A stretch of 64,000 nt of DNA. It comes from Actinoplanes xinjiangensis. Its GTDB lineage: Bacteria; Actinomycetota; Actinomycetes; Mycobacteriales; Micromonosporaceae. The notes under the pieces are model-generated. The model was not told the DNA's origin. It did no database searches and worked only from the letters and a program-made list of their open reading frames with translations. The position numbers and the translations under genes are program-made. Numbering within the stretch: position 1 is the stretch's first letter; every line of letters starts with the position of its first letter. The stretch spans positions 1 to 64,000 of the forward strand of contig NZ_QGGR01000002.1 in NCBI RefSeq assembly GCF_003148685.1, in the 5' to 3' direction. This document shows positions 1 to 7,799 of the stretch, one piece after another.

Positions 1-36
1 GTTCGTCCTGAGCCAGGATCAAACTCTCCAACAAAA
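1..36 (-). rRNA. 16S rRNA gene, 5' end only
   Basis: The first 29 bases are the reverse complement of the universal 16S 5' segment (GAGAGTTTGATCCTGGCTCAG region, followed by GACGAAC). The gene therefore runs leftward out of the window, and only the first ~30-36 nt of the mature RNA are present. The exact mature 5' end is estimated from the E. coli alignment. This segment is too conserved to identify the organism. Confidence 0.97.
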
Positions 37-220
37 TCTTTGGAAAAGCGTCCCGGCAACAAACAAATGTTGCCAAAGGAATCTCCAACCCATCCCAAAG
101 GACAGGCCGGGGTATTGCCATAATTGGCACTGGCTTATCAAGCACCCTGTTGAGTTCTCAAAGAACAACCGCACACCATCAAAACGTTCCGCATCCGCGG
201 CCCGTTTCCCCGGGGCACTC
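37..220 (-). other. 16S rRNA leader (precursor 5' spacer)
   Basis: This is non-coding leader between the rrn promoter and mature 16S. It is clearly less GC-rich than its surroundings. It holds a 7-bp hairpin at 55-74 (GGCAACA / TGTTGCC, loop AACAAA) and a 5-bp hairpin at 116-129 (TGCCA / TGGCA), as expected for a processed rRNA leader, plus the boxA-like element annotated separately. No protein-coding signal is visible. Confidence 0.75.
149..168 (-). promoter_or_regulatory. boxA-like rRNA antitermination element
   Basis: On the minus strand this reads TTGTTCTTTGAGAACTCAAC. It matches the conserved actinobacterial rrn leader motif (mycobacterial TGTTGTTTGAGAACTCAA), where Nus factors assemble for antitermination. 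It sits ~115 nt upstream of the 16S 5' end, as expected. Confidence 0.8.
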
Positions 221-225
221 GCTCT

Positions 226-254
226 ACTTTACCCGCCGTTTCCGCCGTGTCAAA
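226..254 (-). promoter_or_regulatory. rrn promoter, near-consensus sigma-A type
   Basis: On the minus strand a perfect -35 TTGACA (249-254) is followed by a 17-bp spacer and the -10 TAAAGT (226-231). This predicts initiation near 219, ~50 nt before the boxA-like element. Position and quality fit the main rrn promoter. Confidence 0.8.
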
Positions 255-417
255 TCCGCGTTTCGCAACCGCATTCAACAACCACAGAAACTGCACAGGC
301 ACCCCAAAGAAGCACGATGCTAGATCGTGCGATCTTGTCTGAGGATCCTCCAGGACGGCCGCGCCGGGCCCGAAAACCGGCCCCGCTCGCTCGCCCGTCT
401 CCCTGGCGGCTCGGTAA

Positions 418-446
418 ACATTACTCGTCCACCCGGGCAACTCCAA
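418..446 (-). promoter_or_regulatory. possible second, upstream rrn promoter
   Basis: On the minus strand TTGGAG (441-446), a 17-bp spacer and TAATGT (418-423) form a weaker promoter-like pair. Actinobacterial rrn operons commonly carry several tandem promoters, so this is plausible, but it rests on hexamers alone. Confidence 0.35.
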
Positions 447-563
447 ATCGGGGCCCCGCGACCCGGGTCACACCCGCGATACCTCAGGTCGAGCGCTCCG
501 AACGTGGCCCTGACCAGGCCACGAAGGCCGGCCACGCGCGGCCACCCCGGACCAGACGGACCG

Positions 564-637
564 GAGCAGCCCCTGAACAGACTCGCCCGAGCAGCCCCTG
601 AACAGACTGACGCGAGCGGCCGCCCATGAACAAACGG
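564..637. repeat. three tandem 25-bp repeats between tyrS and rrn
   Basis: Units start at 564, 589 and 614. The first two share an identical 20-bp block, and the third is diverged (begins GAGCGGCC and keeps TGAACA). They lie between the tyrS terminator and the rrn promoter region. No coding role is apparent. Confidence 0.6.
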
Positions 638-638
638 A

Positions 639-669
639 CGCGCCCCGGATCACGGGGATCCGGGGCGCG
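639..669 (-). terminator. tyrS transcription terminator hairpin
   Basis: A perfect 11-bp stem (CGCGCCCCGGA / TCCGGGGCGCG) with a 9-nt loop begins 18 nt beyond the tyrS stop codon. No strong U-tract follows, which is common in high-GC actinobacteria. It would also insulate the rrn promoter from tyrS read-through. Confidence 0.75.
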
Positions 670-686
670 GTCAGTGGGCGTACAGG

Positions 687-1943
687 TCAGGGCAACAGTT
701 CGACACCGGCGAAGGTGCGCTTGCCGCGGCGCAGAACCAGGAAGCGGCCGTGCAGCAGGGCCGACGCCGGAACCGGCGCCTCCCCGTCGGTGATGCGCTC
801 GTTGTTGAGGTAGGCGCCGCCCTCGGCGATGGTGCGGCGGCCCTCGTTCGCCGAGGCCACGAGACCGGCGTCCTTGAGCAGCACCCCCACGGCCGGGAGC
901 TCCCCGCGTACCTCGTGCAGTCCTGCCTCGGAGAGTGCGGCGCGCAACGTGTCCGCCGACAGCTCGTCGAGCGAACCTCGCCCGAAGAGGGCCTGGCTGG
1001 CGGCGATCGCCTGCCGGGCCTCCTCGGGACCGTGCACCAGCGCGGTGAGTTCCTCGGCGAGGGCGCGCTGCGCGAGCCGGGCCTGCGGCCGCTCGGCGGT
1101 CGCCTTCTCCAGCTCCTCCAGTTCCTCGCGGGACTTGAAGCTGAAGTAGCGCAGGTACTGGTTGACGTCGCGGTCGTCGCTGTTGATCCAGAACTGGTAG
1201 AAGCTGTACGGCGTGGTCATGCTCGGGTCGAGCCAGACGGCGCCGCCCTCGGTCTTGCCGAACTTGGTGCCGTCGGCCTTGAGGACGAGTGGGGTGACGA
1301 AGGCGTTGACCGGGCCGGCGCCGCGACGCCGCACGAAGTCGACGCCGGCCGTGATGTTGCCCCACTGGTCGGAGCCGCCGAACTGCAGCTCGCAGCCGTG
1401 CTGGACGTGCAGCTGGTAGAAGTCGTTGGACTGGAGCAGCTGGTAGCTGAACTCGGTGAAGCTGATGCCACTTTCCAGGCGGTTGCGGACCACGTCACGG
1501 GCCAGCATCTTGTTGACCGGGAAGTGCTTGCCGACGTCGCGCAGGAAGTCGACGACCGACATCGGGCCGGTCCAGTCGAGGTTGTTGACGAGGGTGGCGG
1601 CGTTGTCACCGTCGTAGGTGACGAACGGCGAGAGCTGTGTCCGGATGCGCTGCACCCAGCCCTCGACCACCTCGGGCGGGTTGAGGCTGCGCTCGCTGGA
1701 CTCGCGGGGGTCGCCGATCTGGCCGGTGGCGCCGCCGACGAGCAGCAGCGGCCGGTGGCCGGCGAGCTGGAGGCGACGGGCGGTGCACACCTGCATCAGG
1801 TGACCGACGTGCAGCGAGGCGGCGGTGGGGTCGAAGCCGACATAGAACGTGATCGAGCCGCCGTCGAGCTTCTTGCGGAGCTCGTCGGGGTCGGTCGAGT
1901 CCTGGATGAGTCCGCGCCACAGCAGGTCGTCTACGAGAGTCAC
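687..1943 (-). CDS. tyrS: tyrosine--tRNA ligase
   Basis: Class I aminoacyl-tRNA synthetase that charges tRNA-Tyr in the cytoplasm. The HIGH-type signature is HVGH (about residues 45-48), with GFDPTAASLH before it, and the KMSKS-type loop is KFGKT. The C-terminal ~60 residues form the S4-like RNA-binding domain (TIAEGGAYLNNERI). At 418 residues it is of normal bacterial length. An in-frame GTG six codons upstream (1961) is possible, but I chose the GTG at 1943 because GGGAG lies ~9 nt before it and the protein then begins MTLVDDLLWRG, like its relatives. It is transcribed alone toward the rrn region and is divergent from the polyphosphate kinase gene. Confidence 0.95.
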   Translation of the reverse strand: MTLVDDLLWRGLIQDSTDPDELRKKLDGGSITFYVGFDPTAASLHVGHLMQVCTARRLQLAGHRPLLLVGGATGQIGDPRESSERSLNPPEVVEGWVQRIRTQLSPFVTYDGDNAATLVNNLDWTGPMSVVDFLRDVGKHFPVNKMLARDVVRNRLESGISFTEFSYQLLQSNDFYQLHVQHGCELQFGGSDQWGNITAGVDFVRRRGAGPVNAFVTPLVLKADGTKFGKTEGGAVWLDPSMTTPYSFYQFWINSDDRDVNQYLRYFSFKSREELEELEKATAERPQARLAQRALAEELTALVHGPEEARQAIAASQALFGRGSLDELSADTLRAALSEAGLHEVRGELPAVGVLLKDAGLVASANEGRRTIAEGGAYLNNERITDGEAPVPASALLHGRFLVLRRGKRTFAGVELLP

Positions 1944-1996
1944 ACCCGGATTCTCCCGCACCGGCTACTGCGGATCACAACGGGATTGGGGATGCT

Positions 1997-2776
1997 GTGC
2001 GGATGGGTCATCTGGGTAGCGCCAATCCCCCGGCGGAGATCTCGAAGAAGAAGGCCGCGGCGCGGCTGGAGGCGGCGCAGGAGCGGCTGCTGCGGTTGCG
2101 ACTGCTCCTCGGCGGTCAGATCGGGGAGAGGAGGGACGCGGAGACGAGGATCGGCCCCCCGCTGTGCGTGGTGTTCGAGGGGTGGGACGCGTCCGGCAAG
2201 GGCGGTGCGATCAAGCGGCTGGTGGAGCCGCTCGACCCCCGGCACGTACGGGTGGCGCAGTTCGCCGCGCCGACCTATGACGAGAAGCGGCACCACTTCC
2301 TGCAACGGTTCTGGAGTGTGCTGCCCGGCAAGGGCGGGATGGCCGTTCTGGACCGGTCGTGGTACGGCCGGGTGCTGGTGGAGCGGGTCGAGGGTTTCGC
2401 GACGGACGAGCAGTGGAAGCGGGCGTATCAGGAGATCGTCGAGTTCGAGCGGACGCTGACCGCCGAGGGCATGATCCTGATCAAGTTCTGGATGCACGTG
2501 TCGGACGAGGAGCAGCTGAAGCGGTTCGAGAGCCGGCGGGTCGACCCGCTGCGCCAGTGGAAGCTGACCGACGAGGACTGGCGCAACCGGGAGAAGCGGG
2601 CGGAGTACGAGGCGGCGGTCGAGGAGATGATCGACCGGACGGACCAGCCGAAGGCCCGCTGGCACGTGATCGCGGGGGACGACAAGCCGTATGCGCGGTT
2701 GGCCGTGGTGGAGCAGGTGTGTCACGTCCTGGAGACGAAACTGGCGAAGCGGGGCTACGACCTGAGCGCGTTCTGA
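1997..2776 (+). CDS. PPK2-family polyphosphate kinase / polyP:nucleotide phosphotransferase
   Basis: Transfers phosphate between inorganic polyphosphate and nucleotides in the cytoplasm. The Walker A loop is EGWDASGKGG (around residue 60), the Walker B-like segment is LDRSWYGR, and the lid motif DPLRQWKLTDEDW is typical of PPK2. Length (259 residues) fits the single-domain form. Whether it phosphorylates NMPs or NDPs cannot be read from the sequence with confidence. The start may be the GTG at 1997 or the ATG at 2003; neither has a strong ribosome site. The gene is divergent from tyrS and convergent with the PTS operon, with a shared terminator between. Confidence 0.9.
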   Translation: MRMGHLGSANPPAEISKKKAAARLEAAQERLLRLRLLLGGQIGERRDAETRIGPPLCVVFEGWDASGKGGAIKRLVEPLDPRHVRVAQFAAPTYDEKRHHFLQRFWSVLPGKGGMAVLDRSWYGRVLVERVEGFATDEQWKRAYQEIVEFERTLTAEGMILIKFWMHVSDEEQLKRFESRRVDPLRQWKLTDEDWRNREKRAEYEAAVEEMIDRTDQPKARWHVIAGDDKPYARLAVVEQVCHVLETKLAKRGYDLSAF

Positions 2777-2795
2777 CCGGAGACAGGTCGCCGAC

Positions 2796-2826
2796 GGAGG
2801 GCCGCCCCCGGTCGGGGCGGCCCTCC
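2796..2826. terminator. bidirectional terminator between PPK2 gene and ptsI
   Basis: A perfect 13-bp stem (GGAGGGCCGCCCC and its complement) with a 5-nt loop sits between the convergent stop codons at 2776 and 2829, so it can serve both strands. Confidence 0.8.
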
Positions 2827-2828
2827 GG

Positions 2829-4472
2829 TCATGCCGCGAGCTTGCGGGCCTCCCGCGCGTCCGGGGCGGCCACGGCCAGTTCGGCCAGCCGCCGGCAGTC
2901 CGCCTCGGTGCGTCCCGCCAGCGCCGCCCGGACCGGGCCGATCGCCCGCGGCGACATCGACAGGCTGGTCACCCCGAGCCCGACGAGCACCGGGGCGAGC
3001 AGCGGATCGGCGGCGGCCTCCCCGCAGACGCCGACCGGTTTGCCGGCCGCCCGGCCGGCCTCCCCGCACACCCCGATGAGCTGGAGCAGTGCCGGCTGCC
3101 ACGGGTCCAGCAGGTCGGCCAGGTCGCCGCACATCCGGTCGGCGGCGAACGTGTACTGGCTCAGATCGTTCGTGCCGATGCTCAGGAAGTCGACCACCCG
3201 CAGCAGGTCGGCGGCCCGCAGCGCGGCGGCCGGGACCTCGATCATCACGCCGGCCTTGGGCAGGCCCGCGTCGCGGACGGCGGCCGCGAACCCGGTCGCC
3301 TCGGCCGTGGTGGACACCATCGGCGCCATCACCCACACGTCGGCGCCGGTCTGCGACCGGGCCTCGGCGATCGCGGCGAGCTGCGTGGTCAGCACGTCCG
3401 GGCGCTGTCGCGCCACCCGCAGGCCACGAATCCCCAGCGCGGGATTGGGCTCACCGTCCTGGTTCAGGAACGGCAGTGGCTTGTCGGCGCCGGCATCGAG
3501 GGTACGGATGACGACGCGCCGGCCGGCCATGGCGGTGAACACGTCCCGGTACGCGGTGATCTGCTCGTCGAGGGTGGGTTCCCGGGTCCGGTCGAGGAAG
3601 AGCAGTTCGGTACGGAACAGGCCGATCCCCTCGGCGTGTGCCTCGTCGGCGGACGGGACGTTCTTCGCCGAACCGACGTTGGCGAGGAGCTTCACGGCGT
3701 ACCCGTCGGAGGTTCGGCCCGCACCGGTCGACGTGGACGCCGCGGCAGCCACCCGGGCCGCGTTCTGTGCCGCGGCCGTCGCGTCGGCCTCGGAGACACC
3801 CACCCGGAGGTGCCCGGAGGCGCCGTCGAGCAGCACGAACGTGCCGTCCGGCACGGCGAGCGCCCCGGGGCAGGCGACCACCGCGGGCAGGCCCAGCGCG
3901 CGAGCCAGGATCGCGGTGTGGCTGGTCGGGCCGCCGACCTCGGTGACCAGGCCGATCACCTGTTCCGGGTCGAGGTCGGCGGTGTCCGCCGGGGCCAGGT
4001 CGCGTGCCGCGAGGACGTAGGGGTGGCCGGGCGCGGGGACGCCCGGCATCGGCAGGCCGAGCAGCACCGCGACCGCGCGATCGCGGAGATCGTCCAGGTC
4101 GGCGACTCGTTCGGCGAGGTAGCCGCCGGCCGCGGCGAACGCCTCCCGGAACGTCGCGAACGCGCCGTCGATCGCGTGCGGGGCGTCGTGGCCCTCGTCG
4201 ATCAGCTCGCGTACGCCGTCGCGCAGTTCCTCGTCGTCGGCCATCAGTGCCTCGGCCCGCAGCACCTCGGCGACCGTGGCGTCGGCCGTCCGGTCGGCGC
4301 GGCGCCCCAGTTCGGCGACCACCTCGGCCAGTGCGGCCTCGGCGCGGGTGTACTCCGCCTCGGTGTCGGTCACCGGGACGGGGGCCGGGAGCGCCGGGGC
4401 GGCCGCGATCCGCAGCAGCGGACCGGCGGCGATCCCGGCGCACACCCCGATGCCGGTGAGCACCTCAGACAT
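2829..4472 (-). CDS. ptsI: PTS enzyme I (phosphoenolpyruvate-protein phosphotransferase)
   Basis: First step of the phosphotransferase system: takes phosphate from PEP and passes it to HPr. The N-terminal domain carries the active histidine in GGPTSHTAILARALG (His185). The C-terminal PEP-binding barrel has MIEVPAAAL, LSIGTNDLSQYT and GVCGEAAADP, the last holding the conserved catalytic Cys. Length (547 residues) is normal. Its start overlaps the end of ptsH by 8 nt, so the two are translationally coupled. It is the last gene of the PTS operon, ending at the terminator at 2796-2826. Confidence 0.95.
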   Translation of the reverse strand: MSEVLTGIGVCAGIAAGPLLRIAAAPALPAPVPVTDTEAEYTRAEAALAEVVAELGRRADRTADATVAEVLRAEALMADDEELRDGVRELIDEGHDAPHAIDGAFATFREAFAAAGGYLAERVADLDDLRDRAVAVLLGLPMPGVPAPGHPYVLAARDLAPADTADLDPEQVIGLVTEVGGPTSHTAILARALGLPAVVACPGALAVPDGTFVLLDGASGHLRVGVSEADATAAAQNAARVAAAASTSTGAGRTSDGYAVKLLANVGSAKNVPSADEAHAEGIGLFRTELLFLDRTREPTLDEQITAYRDVFTAMAGRRVVIRTLDAGADKPLPFLNQDGEPNPALGIRGLRVARQRPDVLTTQLAAIAEARSQTGADVWVMAPMVSTTAEATGFAAAVRDAGLPKAGVMIEVPAAALRAADLLRVVDFLSIGTNDLSQYTFAADRMCGDLADLLDPWQPALLQLIGVCGEAGRAAGKPVGVCGEAAADPLLAPVLVGLGVTSLSMSPRAIGPVRAALAGRTEADCRRLAELAVAAPDAREARKLAA

Positions 4473-4737
4473 CGGCGTCCAGATCCTTCGCCAGCAGTGC
4501 GGCCAGGCTGTCCAGAGCTTCGTCGGCGCCCTCGCCCTCGGCCTCGAGGATCACCTCGGTGCCCTGCTTGGCGCCGAGGGCGAGCACCGACAGCATGCTC
4601 TTGGCGGGCACCGGCTTGCGGTCGCCGGACCTGATGGTCACCTTGACCGGCGCCTTCGCGGCCGCCTCGACGAATATCTTCGCCGGACGGGCGTGCAGGC
4701 CGCTGCTGGAACCGACGGTCACCGTGCGCGTGGGCAT
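4465..4737 (-). CDS. ptsH: PTS phosphocarrier protein HPr
   Basis: Small (90 residues) cytoplasmic phosphocarrier between enzyme I and EIIA. The phosphorylated His15 lies in SSGLHARPA, and Ser47 in KSMLSVLALG sits at the site that HPr kinase modifies in Firmicutes. A good ribosome site (AGGAG) precedes the ATG. It begins 13 nt after the dehydrogenase stop and overlaps ptsI by 8 nt. Finding HPr and EI inside a sugar-specific operon, rather than at a separate pts locus, is noteworthy. Confidence 0.95.
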   Translation of the reverse strand: MPTRTVTVGSSSGLHARPAKIFVEAAAKAPVKVTIRSGDRKPVPAKSMLSVLALGAKQGTEVILEAEGEGADEALDSLAALLAKDLDADV

Positions 4738-4750
4738 GGCGATCTCCTAA

Positions 4751-5791
4751 CTAGGGCTCGATGGTGACCTTGATGGCCTCGCCGCGGGCGACGATCCCGA
4801 AGGCGTCGATGGCGCTCTCCAGCGGCAGGCGGTGGGTGATCAGGTCGGCGACCGGCACGGCGCCGGAGGCGACCAGGTTGAGGGCCTCGGCGTTGTGCGC
4901 CGGGCTGGACCCGTTGGCGCCGACGATCATCAGTTCCCGGTAGTGCACCAGGTTCGAGTCGCAGGTGATGGTCGGGTTGTCCTTGGGCAGGCCGCCGAAG
5001 AAGCTGATCCGGCCCTGCCGGGCGGCCATCTGGATGGCCTGCTCCTGTGCCTTGCCGGAGGCGGCCGCCGTGATGATCACGTCGGCGCCGCGGCCGCCGG
5101 TCAGCTTGAGGATCTCCTCGACCGGGTCGACCTCGCCGGCGCAGATCGCCGCGTCCGGCTTGACCAGGTCGGCGGCCATCTCCAGGCGCTGCCGGCTGAG
5201 TTCGACCAGGAAGACCCGGGCGGCGCCCCGGGCCCGGGCCAGCCGGACGTGCAGGCAGCCGATCGGGCCGGAGCCGATGACGACCACGTCGTCGCCCGCG
5301 CCCACCCGGGCCAGGTTCTGCGCGTTGAGTGCGCAGGCCAGCGGTTCGGCGACGGACGCCTCGGCGAACGAGACACCCTCCGGGATGCGGTTCAGGCCGT
5401 CGACCTTGAGAACCTCGCGGGGCACCACCATGTACTGGGCGAAGCCGCCCTCGAAGTGGTAGCCCATCGAGACCTGGTTGGGGCAGATGGTCATCCGGCC
5501 GCGGGTGCACTCGGCGCACTCGCCGCACGGGATGGCGGCGATGACCTGCACCCGGTCGCCGGCCGACCAGCCGTCGACGCCCTCCCCGACCTGCACGATC
5601 TCGCCGGCGATCTCGTGGCCCATCACCCGCGGCGGGTGGATGTGGTGGTGGCCGAACTTCGAGATCTTGACGTCGGTGCCGCAGGTGGAGCAGTTCCGGA
5701 CCCGGATCTTGACCTCGCCGGGCCCGGCCTCGGGCTCCGGCGCGTCCTCGAAACGGACGTCACCGGGGGCGTGGAATCGTACGACCTTCAT
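4751..5791 (-). CDS. zinc-dependent MDR dehydrogenase, probably polyol(-phosphate)-specific
   Basis: Medium-chain dehydrogenase (346 residues) expected to oxidise a secondary alcohol with NAD(P). Visible features are catalytic-zinc ligands in CSTCGTD and GHE, the structural-zinc motif C-x2-C-x2-C-x7-C in CGECAECTRGRMTIC, and the nucleotide loop GSGPIG. It is most like sorbitol, galactitol-phosphate and threonine dehydrogenases. It overlaps the EIIA gene by 4 nt (ATGA), so it probably acts on the imported phosphorylated polyol. It is not a classical MtlD (mannitol-1-phosphate 5-dehydrogenase). The substrate is not determinable from sequence. Confidence 0.85.
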   Translation of the reverse strand: MKVVRFHAPGDVRFEDAPEPEAGPGEVKIRVRNCSTCGTDVKISKFGHHHIHPPRVMGHEIAGEIVQVGEGVDGWSAGDRVQVIAAIPCGECAECTRGRMTICPNQVSMGYHFEGGFAQYMVVPREVLKVDGLNRIPEGVSFAEASVAEPLACALNAQNLARVGAGDDVVVIGSGPIGCLHVRLARARGAARVFLVELSRQRLEMAADLVKPDAAICAGEVDPVEEILKLTGGRGADVIITAAASGKAQEQAIQMAARQGRISFFGGLPKDNPTITCDSNLVHYRELMIVGANGSSPAHNAEALNLVASGAVPVADLITHRLPLESAIDAFGIVARGEAIKVTIEP

Positions 5792-6237
5792 TGTTTCGCT
5801 TCCTCCTGGATGCTCCCGAGCAGCCGGGTCACGGTCTCGGGTTCGGTGGCCTCGCGCAGTTCGCGGGCCTGGTCCTCGTCGAGCAGGATCTCGGCGAGAG
5901 CGGCCAGCAGCTCGACGTGCCCGTCGCCCTGGGCGGCGATGGCCACGCAGAGGGTGACCGGCTCGCCGTCCCAGTCGACGGTCTCCGGGAAGCGGAGCAC
6001 CGCGAGGGCGTCCCGCTTGACCAGGTCCTTGCCGGCGAGGGTGCCGTGCGGGATGGCGACCCCCTCGCCGACGTAGGTGGAGATCGACTGTTCCCGGGCC
6101 AGCATCGTGTCGATGTAGCCGGGTTCGGCGGCGCCGATCTCGACCAGGACCTCGCCGCAGAGACGGATCGCGTCGTCACGGCTGGCGGCCGTCTCCCCGA
6201 GCCGGATGGCCCGGGGATCGAGCAGCTGGTCAGACAT
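5788..6237 (-). CDS. PTS EIIA, mannitol/fructose family
   Basis: Soluble EIIA (149 residues) that takes phosphate from HPr and passes it to EIIB. The active histidine is His64 in GVAIPHGT, the signature of the mannitol/fructose EIIA family (MtlF-like). It is a separate polypeptide here, whereas E. coli MtlA fuses IICBA. It overlaps EIIB by 8 nt upstream and the dehydrogenase by 4 nt downstream. Confidence 0.9.
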   Translation of the reverse strand: MSDQLLDPRAIRLGETAASRDDAIRLCGEVLVEIGAAEPGYIDTMLAREQSISTYVGEGVAIPHGTLAGKDLVKRDALAVLRFPETVDWDGEPVTLCVAIAAQGDGHVELLAALAEILLDEDQARELREATEPETVTRLLGSIQEEAKQ

Positions 6238-6538
6238 TGAGGTCGGTCCCCTGCTGGATGGCCTTGACCACGCGGGTCACGGCCGGGTCGCCGAGGAAGA
6301 CCTGGAACCCGACGATCGGCTTGTCGGGCGCGACCGACCGGGCCCGGGCGGCCAGGCCGTTGTGGCAGACCACCACGTCGGCGTCGGCCGGGATCGAGTT
6401 CACCGGGGTGTGCTCGACCGTTACCCCGCTCTTGCCGAGCTGCTTGCGCAGGGTGCTGGCCAGCATCACGCTGCTGCCCATTCCCGCGTCACAGGCGACG
6501 ACGAGCTTGCGGATGTCCTTGCCGTTGATGGTTGCCAT
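6230..6538 (-). CDS. PTS EIIB, mannitol type
   Basis: Cytoplasmic phosphocarrier (102 residues) of the mannitol EIIB fold. The phosphorylated Cys16 lies in the P-loop-like CDAGMGSS near the N-terminus. It passes phosphate to the sugar bound in EIIC. It lies 19 nt downstream of EIIC with an AGGAG ribosome site and overlaps EIIA by 8 nt. Confidence 0.9.
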   Translation of the reverse strand: MATINGKDIRKLVVACDAGMGSSVMLASTLRKQLGKSGVTVEHTPVNSIPADADVVVCHNGLAARARSVAPDKPIVGFQVFLGDPAVTRVVKAIQQGTDLNV

Positions 6539-6557
6539 GACTTCTCTCCTGTGGTGG

Positions 6558-7670
6558 TTAGGCGTTTTCCTTGCGGTCGGCCGCGATCTCGTCGTCGGCC
6601 GTCTCCGCCGGCTCCTGGTCGGACTTGAGCCTGCCGAACCCGAGGAGCAGGGACGCGACGCCGAAGGTGACCGCGGCGGCGATGACGACGCCGAGGATCA
6701 TTCCCACGTGGCTGCCCTTCGCGGTGACGGCGAAGAAGGCGAAGATGCTGCCCGGTGCCGGGGAGGCGACGGTGCCCGCGCCGGTGATCATGAAGGTCGC
6801 GACGCCGGCCATGCCACCGGCCATCATGGCCAGGATCAGGCGGGGCTTCATGAGAACGTACGGGAAGTAGATCTCGTGGATGCCGCCGAAGAAGTGGATG
6901 ATCATCGCGGCCGGAGTGGTCGGGCGCAGCGACTTCGGGCCGAAGAAGAAGTAGGCGAGGAGCAGTCCCAGACCGGGGCCGGGGTTCGACTCGATCATGA
7001 ACAGGATCGACTTGCCGCTCTCCGCCACCTGCTGCACGCCGAGCGGGCTGAACACGCCGTGGTTGATGGCGTTGTTCAGGAACAGCACCTTGGCCGGTTC
7101 GACCAGGATGGACACCAGCGGCATCAGGCTGTGGTCGAGCAGCCAGTCGACGCCGTTGCCGGCCGCGGTGGTGAGGGAGTTGACGACCGGGCCGATGGCC
7201 AGCTTGCCGAGGATCGCGAAGCCCGCGCCGACGATGCCGGCCGAGAAGTTGTCGACGAGCATCTCGAAACCGGGCTTGATCTTGCCCTCGATCGCGGTGT
7301 CGAACAGCTTCAGCACGTAGGCGGTGATCGGGGCGATGATCATGGCGCCGAGGAACATCGGGACGTCCGCGCCGACGATGACACCCATCGTGGCGGTGGC
7401 GCCGACGACCGCGCCGCGCTGGCCGTGGACCATCCGGCCGCCGGTGTAACCGATCAGGACCGGCAGCAGGTACTTGATCATCGGGTCGACGAGCTCGGCC
7501 AGGTTCTCGTTCGGCACCCAGCCGACCGGGATGAACAGTGCCGTGATCAGACCCCAGGCGATGATCGCCCCGATGTTGGGCATCACCATCCCGGCGAGGT
7601 AGCCGCCGAGCTTCTGGACGCGGGCCCGGAATCCGGCGCCGCTGACCTCGGGTGTGTACGAAGAGGCCAT
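6558..7670 (-). CDS. PTS EIIC, mannitol-type membrane permease
   Basis: Integral membrane transporter domain (370 residues, multiple hydrophobic segments) that moves the polyol inward while it is phosphorylated. The mannitol-class signature GGIHEIYFPYVLMKP is present around residue 265, and MVMPNIGAIIAWG near residue 30 is also typical. The C-terminal tail is hydrophilic and acidic (about the last 25 residues) with no B domain, as expected for a split system. GGAG lies 7 nt before the ATG. A 127-bp spacer with two imperfect 50-bp repeats separates it from the upstream kinase gene. Confidence 0.92.
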   Translation of the reverse strand: MASSYTPEVSGAGFRARVQKLGGYLAGMVMPNIGAIIAWGLITALFIPVGWVPNENLAELVDPMIKYLLPVLIGYTGGRMVHGQRGAVVGATATMGVIVGADVPMFLGAMIIAPITAYVLKLFDTAIEGKIKPGFEMLVDNFSAGIVGAGFAILGKLAIGPVVNSLTTAAGNGVDWLLDHSLMPLVSILVEPAKVLFLNNAINHGVFSPLGVQQVAESGKSILFMIESNPGPGLGLLLAYFFFGPKSLRPTTPAAMIIHFFGGIHEIYFPYVLMKPRLILAMMAGGMAGVATFMITGAGTVASPAPGSIFAFFAVTAKGSHVGMILGVVIAAAVTFGVASLLLGFGRLKSDQEPAETADDEIAADRKENA

Positions 7671-7705
7671 GAGGGATCTCCATTTCGGTGTGGAGAGTTA
7701 TTGGA

Positions 7706-7799
7706 GGGGGTTCGTCCGATCGGGCTCTGACGAGGTGCCGGCCGGGGGTCTCGAAGGGGTTCTGTCCGATCGGCGCCGGCGAGGCGCCTGCCGGGGGTC
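7706..7799. repeat. two imperfect 50-bp direct repeats between kinase and EIIC genes
   Basis: The shared block GTCCGATCGG occurs at 7714 and 7764, and GCCGGGGGTC-like sequence closes each unit. A weaker third echo (GACGGATCGGGG) lies inside the end of the kinase gene. The only long gap in the operon is filled by this duplication. Confidence 0.55.

Noticed and set aside
6237..7730. Plus-strand open frame across EIIB and EIIC
   Set aside because: It is antisense to clear PTS genes, with His/Asp/Arg-rich shadow composition and no start signal.
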